Below are positions 9,657 through 19,022 of a DNA stretch of 64,000 nucleotides, one piece after another. The notes beneath the pieces were generated by a model. That model searched no databases, was not told the DNA's origin, and was given only the letters and a program-made list of their open reading frames with translations. Source of the DNA: Sphingomonas glaciei (lineage in GTDB: Bacteria; Pseudomonadota; Alphaproteobacteria; Sphingomonadales; Sphingomonadaceae); the NCBI RefSeq assembly GCF_023380025.1, contig NZ_CP097253.1, forward strand, positions 1,736,001 through 1,800,000, written 5' to 3'. Numbering within the stretch: the first letter of the stretch is position 1; each line of letters starts with the position of its first letter. The position numbers were made by a program, and so were the translations under genes.

Positions 9657-10225
9657 ATGGCCGGGCAGCCGCCTTCCCCAACTTTGGCGGAACGGCTGCT
9701 CCACGCCTCCGAGATCGACATCGGCGAGGAGGAACGGCTGTCCTCGCCGCCATCGCCGCCGGCACCGCCACCAGCCGCGATCTGAATGACGAGACCACGG
9801 CCCAGTCGAGCTTCGGCGAACGGCTGTCGGACCGGGTCGCGGCGGTTGGCGGCAGTTGGGCCTTTATCATCGGCATTGCGGCGGTGCTGCTGTCCTGGAT
9901 GCTGCTCAACAGCGAGGTGCTCAATCGCTTCGGGCGGGCATTCGACCCCTACCCCTTTATCTTCCTTAATCTCCTGCTCTCGACGCTGGCCGCGGTGCAG
10001 GCGCCGATCATCATGATGAGCCAGAATCGACAGGCCGCCAAGGACCGGCTGGCGGCACAGCTCGACTATGAGACCAACCTTCGGGCCGAACTCGAACTGC
10101 TGCGACTGCATCACAAGGTCGACGAGCTGCTAGCCGCCCGGGGGGAGCGCCATTTCGAGGCACTGCACCGCAAGATCGACCTGTTGCTGTCCGCCAAGAT
10201 TGAGCCTGACGGCCAAGCTGGCTAG
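9657..10225 (+). pseudogene. DUF1003 membrane protein, interrupted by a -1 frameshift
   Basis: The N-terminal part reads from the ATG at 9657 (MAGQPPSPTLAERLLHASEI, then DIGEEERL). It would end at a TGA at 9783-9785. The rest of the family sequence continues in the -1 frame from about 9738: AVLAAIAAGTATSRDLNDET, then FGERLSDRVAAVGGSWAF, two hydrophobic segments, FDPYPFIFLNLLLSTLAAVQ, MMSQNRQAAKDRLA and a charged C-terminal helix, ending at the TAG at 10223-10225. Restoring one G at the CGGCTG near 9738 would give a single protein of about 189 residues. DUF1003 proteins are small inner-membrane proteins of unknown role. A true mutation, a sequencing or assembly error, or programmed slippage would all look alike here; the downstream frame could also start internally. 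Confidence 0.8.
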
Positions 10226-10257
10226 AGGCTCTGCCACATCTTCCAAGCGGGACACCC

Positions 10258-11001
10258 ATGGCCGGCCATTCCAAATTCAAAAATATCATGCACCGCAAGG
10301 GGGCGCAGGACAAAAAGCGCTCGGGCATGTTCTCCAAGCTCAGCCGCGAGATCACCGTCGCGGCCAAGATGGGAATGCCCGATCCCGACATGAACCCGCG
10401 CCTGCGCGCCGCGGTCAATGCCGCCAAAGCGCAGTCGATGCCCAAGGACAATATCCAGCGCGCGATCGACAAGGCGAGCAAGGGCGACGCGGAGAATTAC
10501 GAGGAAGTCCGCTACGAGGGCTATGGCCCCAATGGCGTGGCGATCATCGTCGAGGCGCTGACCGACAACCGCAACCGCACCGCCACCAACGTCCGCACCG
10601 CCTTTTCCAAGAACGGCGGCAATCTCGGCGCGAGCGGAAGCGTGGCCCACGGCTTCGAGCGGCTTGGCCTGATTGAATATTCCGCCGCTGTCGGCGACGA
10701 GGACAAGGTGATGGAGGCCGCGATCGAAGCCGGCGCCGACGACGTCCAGAGCGACGAGGACGGCCACCAGATCTGGACCCAGCAGGACGGGATGCACGAC
10801 GTCGCAAAAGCGCTCGAAGCGGCGCTCGGGCCCGCGGACGCGGTCAAGCTGGCATGGAAGCCGACCCTCAACACCGAAGTGTCGGGCGAGGCGGTGGCGA
10901 CCCTGATGAAGCTGGTCGACGCACTTGAGGACGATGACGACGTCCAGACCGTGTGGGGCAATTACGACATTTCGGACGACGAACTGGCGAAGCTCGGCTA
11001 A
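10258..11001 (+). CDS. yebC: YebC/PmpR family transcriptional or translational regulator
   Basis: A 247-residue protein starting [20 protein letters not shown], the conserved N-terminus of the YebC family. [21 protein letters not shown] and [17 protein letters not shown] mark the second domain. Members were described as DNA-binding regulators and, more recently, as factors that help ribosomes through difficult sequences. GCGGGACACCC precedes the ATG. The next gene, ruvC, starts 11 bases after the stop; yebC-ruvC-ruvA-ruvB is a widely conserved order. About the usual family length. Confidence 0.95.
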   Translation: MAGHSKFKNIMHRKGAQDKKRSGMFSKLSREITVAAKMGMPDPDMNPRLRAAVNAAKAQSMPKDNIQRAIDKASKGDAENYEEVRYEGYGPNGVAIIVEALTDNRNRTATNVRTAFSKNGGNLGASGSVAHGFERLGLIEYSAAVGDEDKVMEAAIEAGADDVQSDEDGHQIWTQQDGMHDVAKALEAALGPADAVKLAWKPTLNTEVSGEAVATLMKLVDALEDDDDVQTVWGNYDISDDELAKLG

Positions 11002-11011
11002 GCCCGGGGCG

Positions 11012-11500
11012 GTGATCATCCTCGGCCTCGACCCCTCGCTGTCGTCGTGCGGGTGGGGGATCATCCGGGCCGAGGGCAACCGCCTGACCCACCTCGCCAA
11101 CGGGCAGATCAAGACCAAGGCCAGCCTTCCGCTGGCGACCCGGCTGGCCGAGCTGGCCGGGGCGCTGGAAGCGATCGTCCTCGAACACCAGCCGGCTGCC
11201 GCCGCCGCCGAGGAAGTATTCGTCAACAAAAACCCGGCGTCGACCCTCAAGCTCGCCCAGGCGCGCGGGGTGGCGTTGATGTGCGCGGCGCGCGGCGGGC
11301 TGGAAGTCGGCGAATATGCCCCTTCGGTGGTCAAGAAGGCGGTGGTCGGCAGCGGCGGGGCGTCCAAGGACCAGGTCCATGCGATGGTCGCGATGCTGCT
11401 GCCAGGCGCCACGATCGCTGGCGAGGATGCGGCGGACGCACTGGCGGTGGCGATCACCCACGCCCATCATCTCGCCAGCGCGCGGCGCGGCATACGTTGA
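11012..11500 (+). CDS. ruvC: Crossover junction endodeoxyribonuclease RuvC
   Basis: Resolves Holliday junctions made by RuvAB branch migration, cutting symmetrically in the cytoplasm. 162 residues from the GTG at 11012. The RNase H-like fold shows acidic residues in [20 protein letters not shown], and the C-terminal [17 protein letters not shown]. The K-rich loop [18 protein letters not shown] is as in the family. The frame is open further upstream inside yebC, but the protein must begin near VIILGLDPS, so the GTG is the sensible start. A palindromic repeat separates it from ruvA. Confidence 0.95.
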   Translation: MIILGLDPSLSSCGWGIIRAEGNRLTHLANGQIKTKASLPLATRLAELAGALEAIVLEHQPAAAAAEEVFVNKNPASTLKLAQARGVALMCAARGGLEVGEYAPSVVKKAVVGSGGASKDQVHAMVAMLLPGATIAGEDAADALAVAITHAHHLASARRGIR

Positions 11501-11515
11501 AGGCTTTTCAGGCAT

Positions 11516-11581
11516 CGTTCGTGCTGAGCGAAGTCGAAGCACCCTCGCGCTAACGCCCTTCGACTTCGCTCAGGGCGAACG
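11516..11581. repeat. REP-like inverted repeat between ruvC and ruvA
   Basis: Two 27-base arms, 11516-11542 and 11555-11581, are near-perfect reverse complements (centred on CTGAGCGAAGTCGAAG and CTTCGACTTCGCTCAG) around a 12-base centre. They fill the space between the ruvC stop and the ruvA start. I recall this sequence type as an abundant intergenic palindrome in sphingomonad genomes. In RNA it would fold into a long hairpin that could affect transcript stability or termination inside the ruv operon. Confidence 0.8.
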
Positions 11582-11621
11582 AGAGGTTTGCGCTGGCTGC
11601 GACCTGTTCTAATCCAAACCG

Positions 11622-12215
11622 ATGATCGCCCGCCTTGCCGGCACCCTTGCCGAACTTTCCGCCGACAGCGCCGTGATCGACGTGCGCGGGGTCGGCTATC
11701 TCGTGCTGGCGAGTGGCCGGACGCTGGGCTCGCTCCCGGCCGTCGGCGGCGACGTCATCCTGCTGACCGAGCTCCAGGTCCGCGAGGACAGCATGACCCT
11801 GTTCGCCTTCGGCTCGGCCGCCGAGCGTGAGGCGTTCCGCCAATTGACGAGTGTGCAGGGCGTCGGCGGCCGGCTGGCGCTGGCGATCCTCACCATCCTC
11901 TCGCCCGACGAGCTGGCCCGTGCCGTCTCGGCAGGCGACAAGGCAATGATCGCGCGCGCCAGCGGCGTCGGTCCGAAGCTCGCCCAACGCATCGCGCTCG
12001 AATTGCAGGGCAAGCTCGGGCTTCCGGCAGCGCTCGGCCCGGGCACCCCTGCTGCGGCCAATCCGGCCACCAACGACGCACTGTCCGCCCTTGCCAATCT
12101 CGGCTTCAAACCCGCCGAAGCCGCCCAAGCCGTCGCCGCCGCCGCGGAGGAACTGGGTCCCGACGGAACGCTCGACGCGCTGGTCCGCCTCGCCCTGCGA
12201 AAGGCGGCGAAGTGA
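11622..12215 (+). CDS. ruvA: Holliday junction branch migration protein RuvA
   Basis: Binds the four-way junction as a tetramer and loads the RuvB motors. 197 residues. The N-terminal OB fold ([20 protein letters not shown], then VGYLV), the helix-hairpin-helix region ([16 protein letters not shown] and [20 protein letters not shown]) and the C-terminal UBA-like domain that contacts RuvB ([20 protein letters not shown]) are all present. Its TGA overlaps the GTG of the next gene by four bases. ruvB is not next: two unrelated genes intervene. Confidence 0.96.
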   Translation: MIARLAGTLAELSADSAVIDVRGVGYLVLASGRTLGSLPAVGGDVILLTELQVREDSMTLFAFGSAAEREAFRQLTSVQGVGGRLALAILTILSPDELARAVSAGDKAMIARASGVGPKLAQRIALELQGKLGLPAALGPGTPAAANPATNDALSALANLGFKPAEAAQAVAAAAEELGPDGTLDALVRLALRKAAK

Positions 12216-12592
12216 GGTTCGCTGGAACCCTTGGTAACACGCGACTGGCGCTCCTCGCTTGCTACGCCCTCGCCATTGCGATCCTCCAGCTGATGGTAGG
12301 ATCGCCGCAGAATCCCTCGTGGTGGCTCGCCTTCTTACCCTTCTTCGCGTGGACTATCGCGCCCATCGCCGTTCCGCTTGCAGGGCGTGGCACTGGTTGG
12401 TTCGTGACTATAGGAGTCGGACTTCTCGCCGCGATCTCGCTCTACCTGTACGGAACGACGATGCTGGGATCGGATCAAAGCTCGACCGCTGCGCTGATCT
12501 TCATCTTTCTGCCCTTGTATCTTTGGGTCGGCGTGGCGTTCGTCTTCCTCATCGACTGGCTGTCTCGAGTAGGCAAACACAATGGCGTCTGA
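12212..12592 (+). CDS. Small four-helix integral membrane protein, unknown function
   Basis: I do not recognise this 126-residue protein. About four hydrophobic segments are visible: near residues 10-28 ([16 protein letters not shown]), 37-56 ([18 protein letters not shown]), 62-82 ([18 protein letters not shown]) and 93-117 ([20 protein letters not shown]). No catalytic motif is apparent. The GTG start lies inside a GTGA overlap with the ruvA stop, and its 3' end overlaps the next gene by 11 bases, so it is translated with the ruv operon. Base composition is slightly less GC-rich than its neighbours, which may mark a later insertion. Confidence 0.7.
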   Translation: MRFAGTLGNTRLALLACYALAIAILQLMVGSPQNPSWWLAFLPFFAWTIAPIAVPLAGRGTGWFVTIGVGLLAAISLYLYGTTMLGSDQSSTAALIFIFLPLYLWVGVAFVFLIDWLSRVGKHNGV

Positions 12593-13022
12593 CCCCGACC
12601 GGAACGACCGGGACGAGCACCGCGCCTCCTGCCGCTGCGGCAAGCTGACAGCGGTCGCCTCGGGCGATCCGGTGCGCGTGTCGGTCTGCCATTGCCTCAA
12701 TTGCCAGAAGCGCACCGGAAGCGCGTTTGCGATGCAGGCCCGGTGGCCGGGCGACCGGGTAACAACGAGCGGCAATCCAGGCGTCTTCCGCAAGGTCGGC
12801 GACAGCGGCAATTGGGCCGACTTTCACTTCTGCCCCGACTGCGGCTCCGACGTCTGGTTCGTGAATGGCGGGCCGACGCTGCACCCCGCGGCGGCCGACA
12901 GCATTGCCATCCCGCTCGGCGCCTTCGACGATCCGCATTTCGCCACCCCGCAATTTTCGGTGTTTGAGAGCCGCAAGCACGAATGGCTTGAGATTAACGG
13001 GCCAGGGATCCACCACGACTGA
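12582..13022 (+). CDS. GFA/CENP-V family zinc protein
   Basis: A 146-residue member of the GFA family (glutathione-dependent formaldehyde-activating enzyme fold). Zinc ligands appear as CRCG near residue 13, CHCLNCQK about 20 residues later and CPDCGSD near residue 85, the usual CxC...CxxC...CxxC layout. The original formaldehyde-glutathione activity is disputed for most relatives, so the reaction is unassigned. The ATG at 12582 overlaps the end of the membrane protein gene, and the TGA overlaps the ruvB ATG by one base (TGATG). It is thus translationally coupled on both sides inside the ruv operon. Confidence 0.85.
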   Translation: MASDPDRNDRDEHRASCRCGKLTAVASGDPVRVSVCHCLNCQKRTGSAFAMQARWPGDRVTTSGNPGVFRKVGDSGNWADFHFCPDCGSDVWFVNGGPTLHPAAADSIAIPLGAFDDPHFATPQFSVFESRKHEWLEINGPGIHHD

Positions 13023-14047
13023 TGGCCACCGATCCCGACCGCATCACCACGCCCGAGCGTACGGCCGAGGACGTCGACGCGGCGCTTCGTCCCAAGCGGC
13101 TCGACGAATTCGTCGGCCAGCAGGCCGCGCGCGAAAATCTGCGCGTGTTTATCGCTGCCGCCAAAGCCCGCGGCGAGGCGCTCGACCATGTGCTGTTCTT
13201 CGGGCCGCCCGGGCTCGGCAAGACCACCCTGGCGCAGATCGTCGCGCGCGAGATGGGGGTCGGCTTCCGCGCCACCTCGGGCCCGGTGATCGCCAAGTCG
13301 GGCGATCTCGCCGCGTTGCTGACCAACCTCGAGGACGGCGACGTCCTGTTCATCGACGAGATCCACCGCCTCAATCCGGCGGTCGAGGAAGTGCTCTATC
13401 CGGCGATGGAGGACCGCGCGCTCGACCTCGTCATCGGCGAAGGTCCCTCGGCGCGCTCGGTGCGGATCGACCTGCCGCGTTTCACCCTGGTCGGGGCGAC
13501 CACCCGGCAGGGGCTGCTGACGACCCCGCTGCGCGACCGCTTCGGGATCCCGGTGCGCTTGAACTTCTACACCGTGCCCGAGCTCGAACTGGTGGTCCGC
13601 CGCGCCGCCAGCCTGCTCGGCGCGCCGGTCACCGAGGATGGCGCGCACGAGATCGCCCGCCGCAGCCGCGGCACCCCGCGCATCGCGGGGCGACTGCTAC
13701 GCCGGGTCCGCGACTTCGCGCATGCCGCCGGGGCGGACAGCATCGACATGGCGGCCGCCGACCGCGCGCTGAGCCGCTTGGAGATCGACGCGCTTGGGCT
13801 CGACGCGATGGACCGCCGCTACCTCCACATGATCGCCGACCTCTACGGCGGCGGGCCGGTCGGGGTGGAGACCCTCGCCGCGGGCCTCAGCGAGCCGCGC
13901 GACACGATTGAGGACGTGATCGAACCCTACCTCATTCAGCTCGGCCTCATCGCCCGCACCGCACGCGGACGTTGCCTGAACGGCAAGGCCTGGACCCACC
14001 TTGGCCTGATGCCGCCTTCAGGCACCCCGAACGGACTTTTCGACTAG
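13022..14047 (+). CDS. ruvB: Holliday junction branch migration ATPase RuvB
   Basis: Hexameric AAA+ motor that pulls DNA through the RuvA-bound junction. 341 residues. Walker A is [14 protein letters not shown], Walker B is [16 protein letters not shown], sensor I is [20 protein letters not shown], and the C-terminal winged-helix domain shows [20 protein letters not shown] and [14 protein letters not shown]. The N-terminal [12 protein letters not shown] is the usual adenine-recognition segment. The start overlaps the previous TGA by one base. Full family length. Confidence 0.97.
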   Translation: MATDPDRITTPERTAEDVDAALRPKRLDEFVGQQAARENLRVFIAAAKARGEALDHVLFFGPPGLGKTTLAQIVAREMGVGFRATSGPVIAKSGDLAALLTNLEDGDVLFIDEIHRLNPAVEEVLYPAMEDRALDLVIGEGPSARSVRIDLPRFTLVGATTRQGLLTTPLRDRFGIPVRLNFYTVPELELVVRRAASLLGAPVTEDGAHEIARRSRGTPRIAGRLLRRVRDFAHAAGADSIDMAAADRALSRLEIDALGLDAMDRRYLHMIADLYGGGPVGVETLAAGLSEPRDTIEDVIEPYLIQLGLIARTARGRCLNGKAWTHLGLMPPSGTPNGLFD

Positions 14048-14059
14048 GGAAATCGCTGG

Positions 14060-15193
14060 ATGTCGCTTCTGCTTGCCCCCTTGCTCCTTGGCGCCGCCCA
14101 GGCTGCCGCGGCGCCGCCCCCGCCTGTCACCACTTCGTCCGCGCTCGGCTATGGCTATGACGCCTCGTGGCTATGCCTTCCCGGCCGCGCCGACAGCTGC
14201 TCCACCCCGCTGGCGACGACTGCGCTGACCCGGCAGGGCTATGGTTCGAGCGGCCAGGTGCGGCCGGCGGCCAGCCCCAGGCTCGACTGCTTCTACGTCT
14301 ATCCGACCGTCAGCCAGGATCGCGGGCTCAACAGCGACCTTGCCCCGAACGAGGAACGATCGGCGGCGGCGTCGCAGTTTGCCCGCTTCGCCAGCGTGTG
14401 CCGCCCGTTCGCCCCCGTTTATCGCCAGATGACCACCTCCGCGATCGGCGCGGCGGCGCTGGGCCGGGATATCCGCCCGGCCTTCAACGTCGCATATGGC
14501 GACGTACGCAGCGCCTTTCGCAACTTCCTCGGCCGGACCCGCGGCCGCCCGTTCGTGCTGGTCGGGCACAGCCAGGGCAGCTGGCACCTGCAGAAGCTGA
14601 TTGCCGAGGAAATCGAGGGCAAGCCGGCGGCGCGGCAAATGGCGCTGGCGATCATCCCCGGCTACAATGTGCTGGTCCCTGCCGGCAAGCTGGTCGGCGG
14701 CACCTTCAAGTCGACGCCGCTGTGCACCCGCGCAGGCCAGCGCGGCTGCGTCGTGACCTACGTCTCCTACCGCACCAACAATCCGCCGCCGCCGGGCGCG
14801 CTGTTCGGCTATGCCCCGGCGTCCGGCATGACGGTGGCCTGCACCAATCCCGCGGCGCTGGGCTCGCGCGGCTGGGCCAATCTCGACAGCTATTGGTACA
14901 CCCGCCTGACCACCGCCGTGCCCGGAGGCCCGATCCGCTGGTCGACCGAGGGCGCACCGCCGACCCCCTATCTGCGCACCGAGAGCCTGGTCTCGGGCCG
15001 CTGCGTCAACGACGGCCAGCGCGGCTATCTGGAGCTTCGTACCAACGTCACCCCAGGCGCCAAGTGGACCGACCGGATCGGCGGCGAGGTTGGAATTGGC
15101 GGTCTGTTTATTCCCGGCTGGGGCATGCACCTCGCCGACATCTCCGCGCCGCAGGGCGACTTGTTGCGATTGGTCGAGGCTGTCGCGGGCTAA
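14060..15193 (+). CDS. DUF3089 family exported alpha/beta-hydrolase-like protein
   Basis: A 377-residue protein with a cleavable-type signal peptide (LLLAPLLLGAAQAAAA, residues about 3-18) and the DUF3089 body: FYVYPTVSQDRGLNSDL, YRQMTTSAI, then a nucleophile elbow VGHSQGSWHLQKLI (GHSQG, with Ser as the presumed nucleophile). The C-terminal GGLFIPGWGMHLADI supplies a His in the right place for a catalytic triad. Likely an esterase or lipase of the periplasm; the substrate is unknown. It lies 12 bases after ruvB and 59 bases before ybgC, and does not obviously belong to either unit. Confidence 0.85.
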   Translation: MSLLLAPLLLGAAQAAAAPPPPVTTSSALGYGYDASWLCLPGRADSCSTPLATTALTRQGYGSSGQVRPAASPRLDCFYVYPTVSQDRGLNSDLAPNEERSAAASQFARFASVCRPFAPVYRQMTTSAIGAAALGRDIRPAFNVAYGDVRSAFRNFLGRTRGRPFVLVGHSQGSWHLQKLIAEEIEGKPAARQMALAIIPGYNVLVPAGKLVGGTFKSTPLCTRAGQRGCVVTYVSYRTNNPPPPGALFGYAPASGMTVACTNPAALGSRGWANLDSYWYTRLTTAVPGGPIRWSTEGAPPTPYLRTESLVSGRCVNDGQRGYLELRTNVTPGAKWTDRIGGEVGIGGLFIPGWGMHLADISAPQGDLLRLVEAVAG

Positions 15194-15252
15194 AAACCCA
15201 GTCGCCCCAAGCGGGGTTCACGCCCGAGTCCTGCCCCGCTAGAGCCCGGGCC

Positions 15253-15717
15253 ATGACGTCATCGTTCGACCAGCCCTATCGCGGCGGCTTCGTCGGGTCC
15301 GAGCATCGCTTCGCCCTGACGGTCTATTTCGAGGACACCGACACCGCCGGAATCGTCTATTACGCCAATTACCTGAAGTTCATGGAGCGCGCCCGCTCCG
15401 ACATGCTGCGCGCCGCCGGGATCGACCAGCGCGGCACGCTGGAGGCGGGCACCGGGGTCTATGCGGTGGCAGAGGCCAACGTCCGCTACCTTCGCCCCGC
15501 CAAGCTTGGCGATGACCTGCTGATCGTCTCCACCGTCGAGGAGGTCCGCGCCGCATCCGTCCGGATTCAGCAACGAGTCATCCGGGCTGGCGAGACTCTG
15601 GCAGAGGGGCGGATTACCGCCGCTTTTCTCACGCCAGACGGCCGCCCAACACGGCAGCCGCGCGAGTGGGTCAAGCGGTTTGAGGAGATCCGCGCTGCAA
15701 CAAAGGAAAGTGAATGA
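15253..15717 (+). CDS. ybgC: Tol-Pal-associated acyl-CoA thioesterase YbgC
   Basis: A 154-residue hot-dog-fold thioesterase that opens the tol-pal operon, as in many proteobacteria. VYFEDTDTAGIVYYANYLKF (residues about 24-43) contains the catalytic Asp and the YANY signature. The frame is open far upstream, but that part is antisense or out-of-frame sequence of the DUF3089 gene; the ATG at 15253 gives the usual size. Its TGA overlaps the tolQ ATG (ATGA). Reported substrates of relatives are short or medium acyl-CoAs; its link to Tol function is by gene order. Confidence 0.92.
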   Translation: MTSSFDQPYRGGFVGSEHRFALTVYFEDTDTAGIVYYANYLKFMERARSDMLRAAGIDQRGTLEAGTGVYAVAEANVRYLRPAKLGDDLLIVSTVEEVRAASVRIQQRVIRAGETLAEGRITAAFLTPDGRPTRQPREWVKRFEEIRAATKESE

Positions 15718-16396
15718 CGGCACCCGCCGCCGATTTGATGAGCCCACTCGCCCTGTTCCTCCACGCCGATATCGTGGTGAAGGCGGTGATGATCGGGCTC
15801 CTGCTTGCCAGCGTGTGGACTTGGGGGATCATCATCACCCATGCCCAGCGCCTCAAGCGGATCAACCGGGACACCCAGGCCTGGGAAAACGATTTCTGGG
15901 CGGCGAAGGACATCGACGCCCACCACGAGGCGCGCGGCAAGGACGATGTCCCGAGCGCGCGGATCGTCACCGCCGGCCTCAAGGAATGGCGCCACAGCGT
16001 CGGGCTATCCACCACCGACCGGAGCGGCGCGCGTGAGCGGTTGACGACGGTCATGGGCGCCGAGGTCGAGCAGGAACTCGACCGCCTGTCCGATCGCCTC
16101 AACATCCTCGCCACCGTCGCCAGCTCGGCGCCTTTTATCGGCCTGTTCGGGACGGTGTGGGGGATCATGCGCAGCTTCACCGCCATTGCCGGGGCCAACA
16201 ACACCAGCCTCGCGGTGGTCGCGCCGGGTATCGCCGAGGCGCTGTTCGCCACCGCCATCGGCCTGTTCGCAGCGATCCCCGCGCTGATCGCCTATAACCG
16301 CCTGACCCACGGGCTAGACCGGCTGGAAGCGCGGCTGAACCGCTTCGCCGACCGCTTCCACGCGACGCTGAGCCGCGAATTGGAGCGCGACGGCTG

Positions 16397-16397
<1 letters not shown>
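15714..16397 (+). CDS. tolQ: Tol-Pal system protein TolQ
   Basis: Proton-channel subunit of the Tol motor (MotA/TolQ/ExbB family) in the inner membrane. 227 residues with three expected membrane segments: about 15-38 (VVKAVMIGLLLASVWTWGII), about 128-152 (ILATVASSAPFIGLFGTVWG) and about 165-190 (GIAEALFATAIGLFAAIPAL). FIGLFGTVWGIM and the last helix are the conserved channel-lining stretches. It starts in an ATGA overlap with ybgC and ends in a TGATG overlap with tolR. Confidence 0.96.
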
Positions 16398-16834
<437 letters not shown>

Positions 16835-16844
16835 GGGTCGGCAG

Positions 16845-17687
16845 GTGAGAGTCGATAGCGGCGAGGCCAAGGGCACGGCTGCGGCCCTGCTGCTGCACGC
16901 CGTCCTGATGGTGGCGCTGACGACCAGCCTGGCCAAGGTCCCCAACACGCCCGAACCGCCGCCGGTCCAGGTCGAATTCGTCGACAGCGACGAGGTGGCG
17001 CTGACCGCCGCCGCCCCTACCCCCGCGACTCCGCCGCCCGCCGCGCAGGCGCCCGCGTCCGAGCCAACGCCCGTACCGCCCCAGCCGCAGCCCCAGCCGG
17101 CGCCGCTCGAGCAGGCGCCGCCGCCCCCGCTTCCCTCCCCGATGGCGCGTCCAGCGCCCGCGCCGGTGCCGCGCCCCCTGCCCCCGCGCCCGGCTCCGCC
17201 GCGCCCCACCGTGGCGCGGCCCCAGCCCGCTCGACCCGCCCCGGCCCAGCCCCGCCCCGCGCCGCCACGCCAGTCGCGGATCGGCGATGACTTTTTGCGC
17301 GGCATCCCCTCCAACCGCGACCTTGCCCCGCGCGAGGCCGCGGAAGGAGCGGCGACGTACAATGCGGCGGCCAAGGCCAGCGTCAACGACGCGATCCTGC
17401 GTCAGATAAGGCCCTGCGCGGCGCGGCAGCCCACCCTCGGCCCCGGCGCCGACCGGATCCGGGTCGTGGTCAACCTCCGGCTCGATCGTTCGGGCAAGCT
17501 GTCGCGCCCGCCGGCCCTGGTCCGCACTTCGGGGGTGGACGAGGACAATGCCAAGTTCGAGGATCTCGCCTATGACCAGGCGGTGGCGGTGTTCCGCGCC
17601 TGCTCGCCCTTGCGCCTGCCGGCGGAGCTGTACAGCACACCGCAAGGCGGCTGGGGCAACATCAACCTGACCTATGCCGCGAAATGA
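16845..17687 (+). CDS. tolA: TolA-like cell envelope integrity protein
   Basis: A 280-residue protein in the tolA position. One N-terminal membrane helix (about residues 12-31, AAALLLHAVLMVALTTSLAK), then a very long Pro/Ala-rich stretch (about residues 45-145) instead of the Ala/Lys/Glu helix of the E. coli protein, and a C-terminal domain with INDAILRQIRPC-like sequence, RIRVVVNLRLDRSGKL and AVFRACSPLRLPAELY, the fold that reaches Pal and TolB at the outer membrane. GTG start; GGTCGGCAG precedes it. The last bases overlap tolB. Assignment rests on position and domain layout, since the sequence is low-complexity. Confidence 0.88.
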   Translation: MRVDSGEAKGTAAALLLHAVLMVALTTSLAKVPNTPEPPPVQVEFVDSDEVALTAAAPTPATPPPAAQAPASEPTPVPPQPQPQPAPLEQAPPPPLPSPMARPAPAPVPRPLPPRPAPPRPTVARPQPARPAPAQPRPAPPRQSRIGDDFLRGIPSNRDLAPREAAEGAATYNAAAKASVNDAILRQIRPCAARQPTLGPGADRIRVVVNLRLDRSGKLSRPPALVRTSGVDEDNAKFEDLAYDQAVAVFRACSPLRLPAELYSTPQGGWGNINLTYAAK

Positions 17688-19006
17688 GGACGCCCGCGAT
17701 GAAGCCTGAAATGCTGTTGGCCATGACGGCGCTGATCGCGAGCCCGGCGCTCGCCCAAAACGAACCGCCGCCGGTCGACGTCGAAGTAACCAGCGGCGGT
17801 GTCACGGGTGCGACCTCGATCGCCGTGCCGCCGATGCCGACCGAGGGCGGCGCCGAAATGGCGCTGGGCCGCAACATCGCCGGGGTGATTGCCTCGGGCC
17901 TCAGGACCAGCGGCCGGTTCGCGCCGCTCGGGCCGGGCGGACTGCCCAATTACAGCGTTCCCCAGGCCGAGGCCCCTGCGTTCGGCGACTGGCGCGGGCT
18001 CGGCGCGCAGCAGCTGGTCACCGGCTTCGTTCGCCCGGCGGGACCCGGCCAGATCACCGTCGGCTGCTATCTGTACGACGTCGGCGCCGGACGCGAACTG
18101 GTCCGCCAGGGTTATCAGGTCACCACCGACAACTGGCGCCGCGCGGCCAACAAGTGCGCCGATGCCATTTACTCGCGCCTGACCGGAGAGGGCGGGTTCC
18201 TCGACACCCGCGTGGTGTTCGTCGCAGAGACCGGCCCCAAGAACAACCGCCAGAAGCGCATCGCGATCATGGATTCGGACGGCGCCAACCTGCGCTACCT
18301 GACCGAGGGCGAGGCGACTGTAGTCACCCCGCGCTTCTCCCCCGATGGACGGCGCCTTGCCTACACCAGCTACCAGGGTCGCCGTGCGCGGGTATGGGTG
18401 CTGGACATCGCTACCGGCACCAAGCGCCTGCTGGTCCCCGGGCTGGCGCTAACCAGCGCGCCGCGTTTCTCGCCCGATGGCAATCGCATCGCCTATGCGC
18501 TGTCGGCCAATGGCAACACCGACATCTGGGTCGCCAATGCCGATGGCAGCGGGGCGCCACAGCGCCTGACCAGCGCGCCGGGGATCGACACTGCCCCCAG
18601 CTATTCGCCCGACGGACGCCGGATCGTGTTCGAAAGCGACCGCGGCGGATCGCAGCAACTGTACGTGATGGACGCCGACGGTTCGAACCAGCGGCGGATC
18701 AGCTTCGGCGGACCGGCCGGCTCACCCGCCTGGAGCCCGCGCGGTGACAGGATCGCCTTCGTTCGCGTCGGCTCGTTCCGGATCGGCGTGATGAATGCCG
18801 GCGGCGGGGGCGAGCAGACGCTGACCGACGGCTGGCAGGACGAAAGCCCGAGCTGGGCCCCCAACGGCCAGTTCGTGATGTTCAATCGCTTTACCCGTGA
18901 CGGGCGCTCCAGCCTGTTCGCGGTCCCGGTCGGTGGCGGCACTGCCCGCCGCCTCCCCACCCCGCAGGATGGCTCGGACCCGAGCTGGTCCCCCCTGCAG
19001 CGCTGA
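17684..19006 (+). CDS. tolB: Tol-Pal system beta-propeller protein TolB
   Basis: Periplasmic protein that interacts with Pal and TolA. 440 residues: a signal peptide (MLLAMTALIASPALAQ), an N-terminal alpha/beta domain to about residue 160, then a six-bladed propeller with repeated blade motifs FSPDGRRLAY, FSPDGNRIAY, YSPDGRRIVF, WSPRGDRIAF and WAPNGQFVMF. The ATG at 17684 overlaps the tolA stop (ATGA); an ATG at 17699 would also leave a full signal peptide, so the first five residues are uncertain. pal follows after 16 bases. Confidence 0.96.
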   Translation: MRTPAMKPEMLLAMTALIASPALAQNEPPPVDVEVTSGGVTGATSIAVPPMPTEGGAEMALGRNIAGVIASGLRTSGRFAPLGPGGLPNYSVPQAEAPAFGDWRGLGAQQLVTGFVRPAGPGQITVGCYLYDVGAGRELVRQGYQVTTDNWRRAANKCADAIYSRLTGEGGFLDTRVVFVAETGPKNNRQKRIAIMDSDGANLRYLTEGEATVVTPRFSPDGRRLAYTSYQGRRARVWVLDIATGTKRLLVPGLALTSAPRFSPDGNRIAYALSANGNTDIWVANADGSGAPQRLTSAPGIDTAPSYSPDGRRIVFESDRGGSQQLYVMDADGSNQRRISFGGPAGSPAWSPRGDRIAFVRVGSFRIGVMNAGGGGEQTLTDGWQDESPSWAPNGQFVMFNRFTRDGRSSLFAVPVGGGTARRLPTPQDGSDPSWSPLQR

Positions 19007-19022
19007 CAAGGAGAAAAAACCC

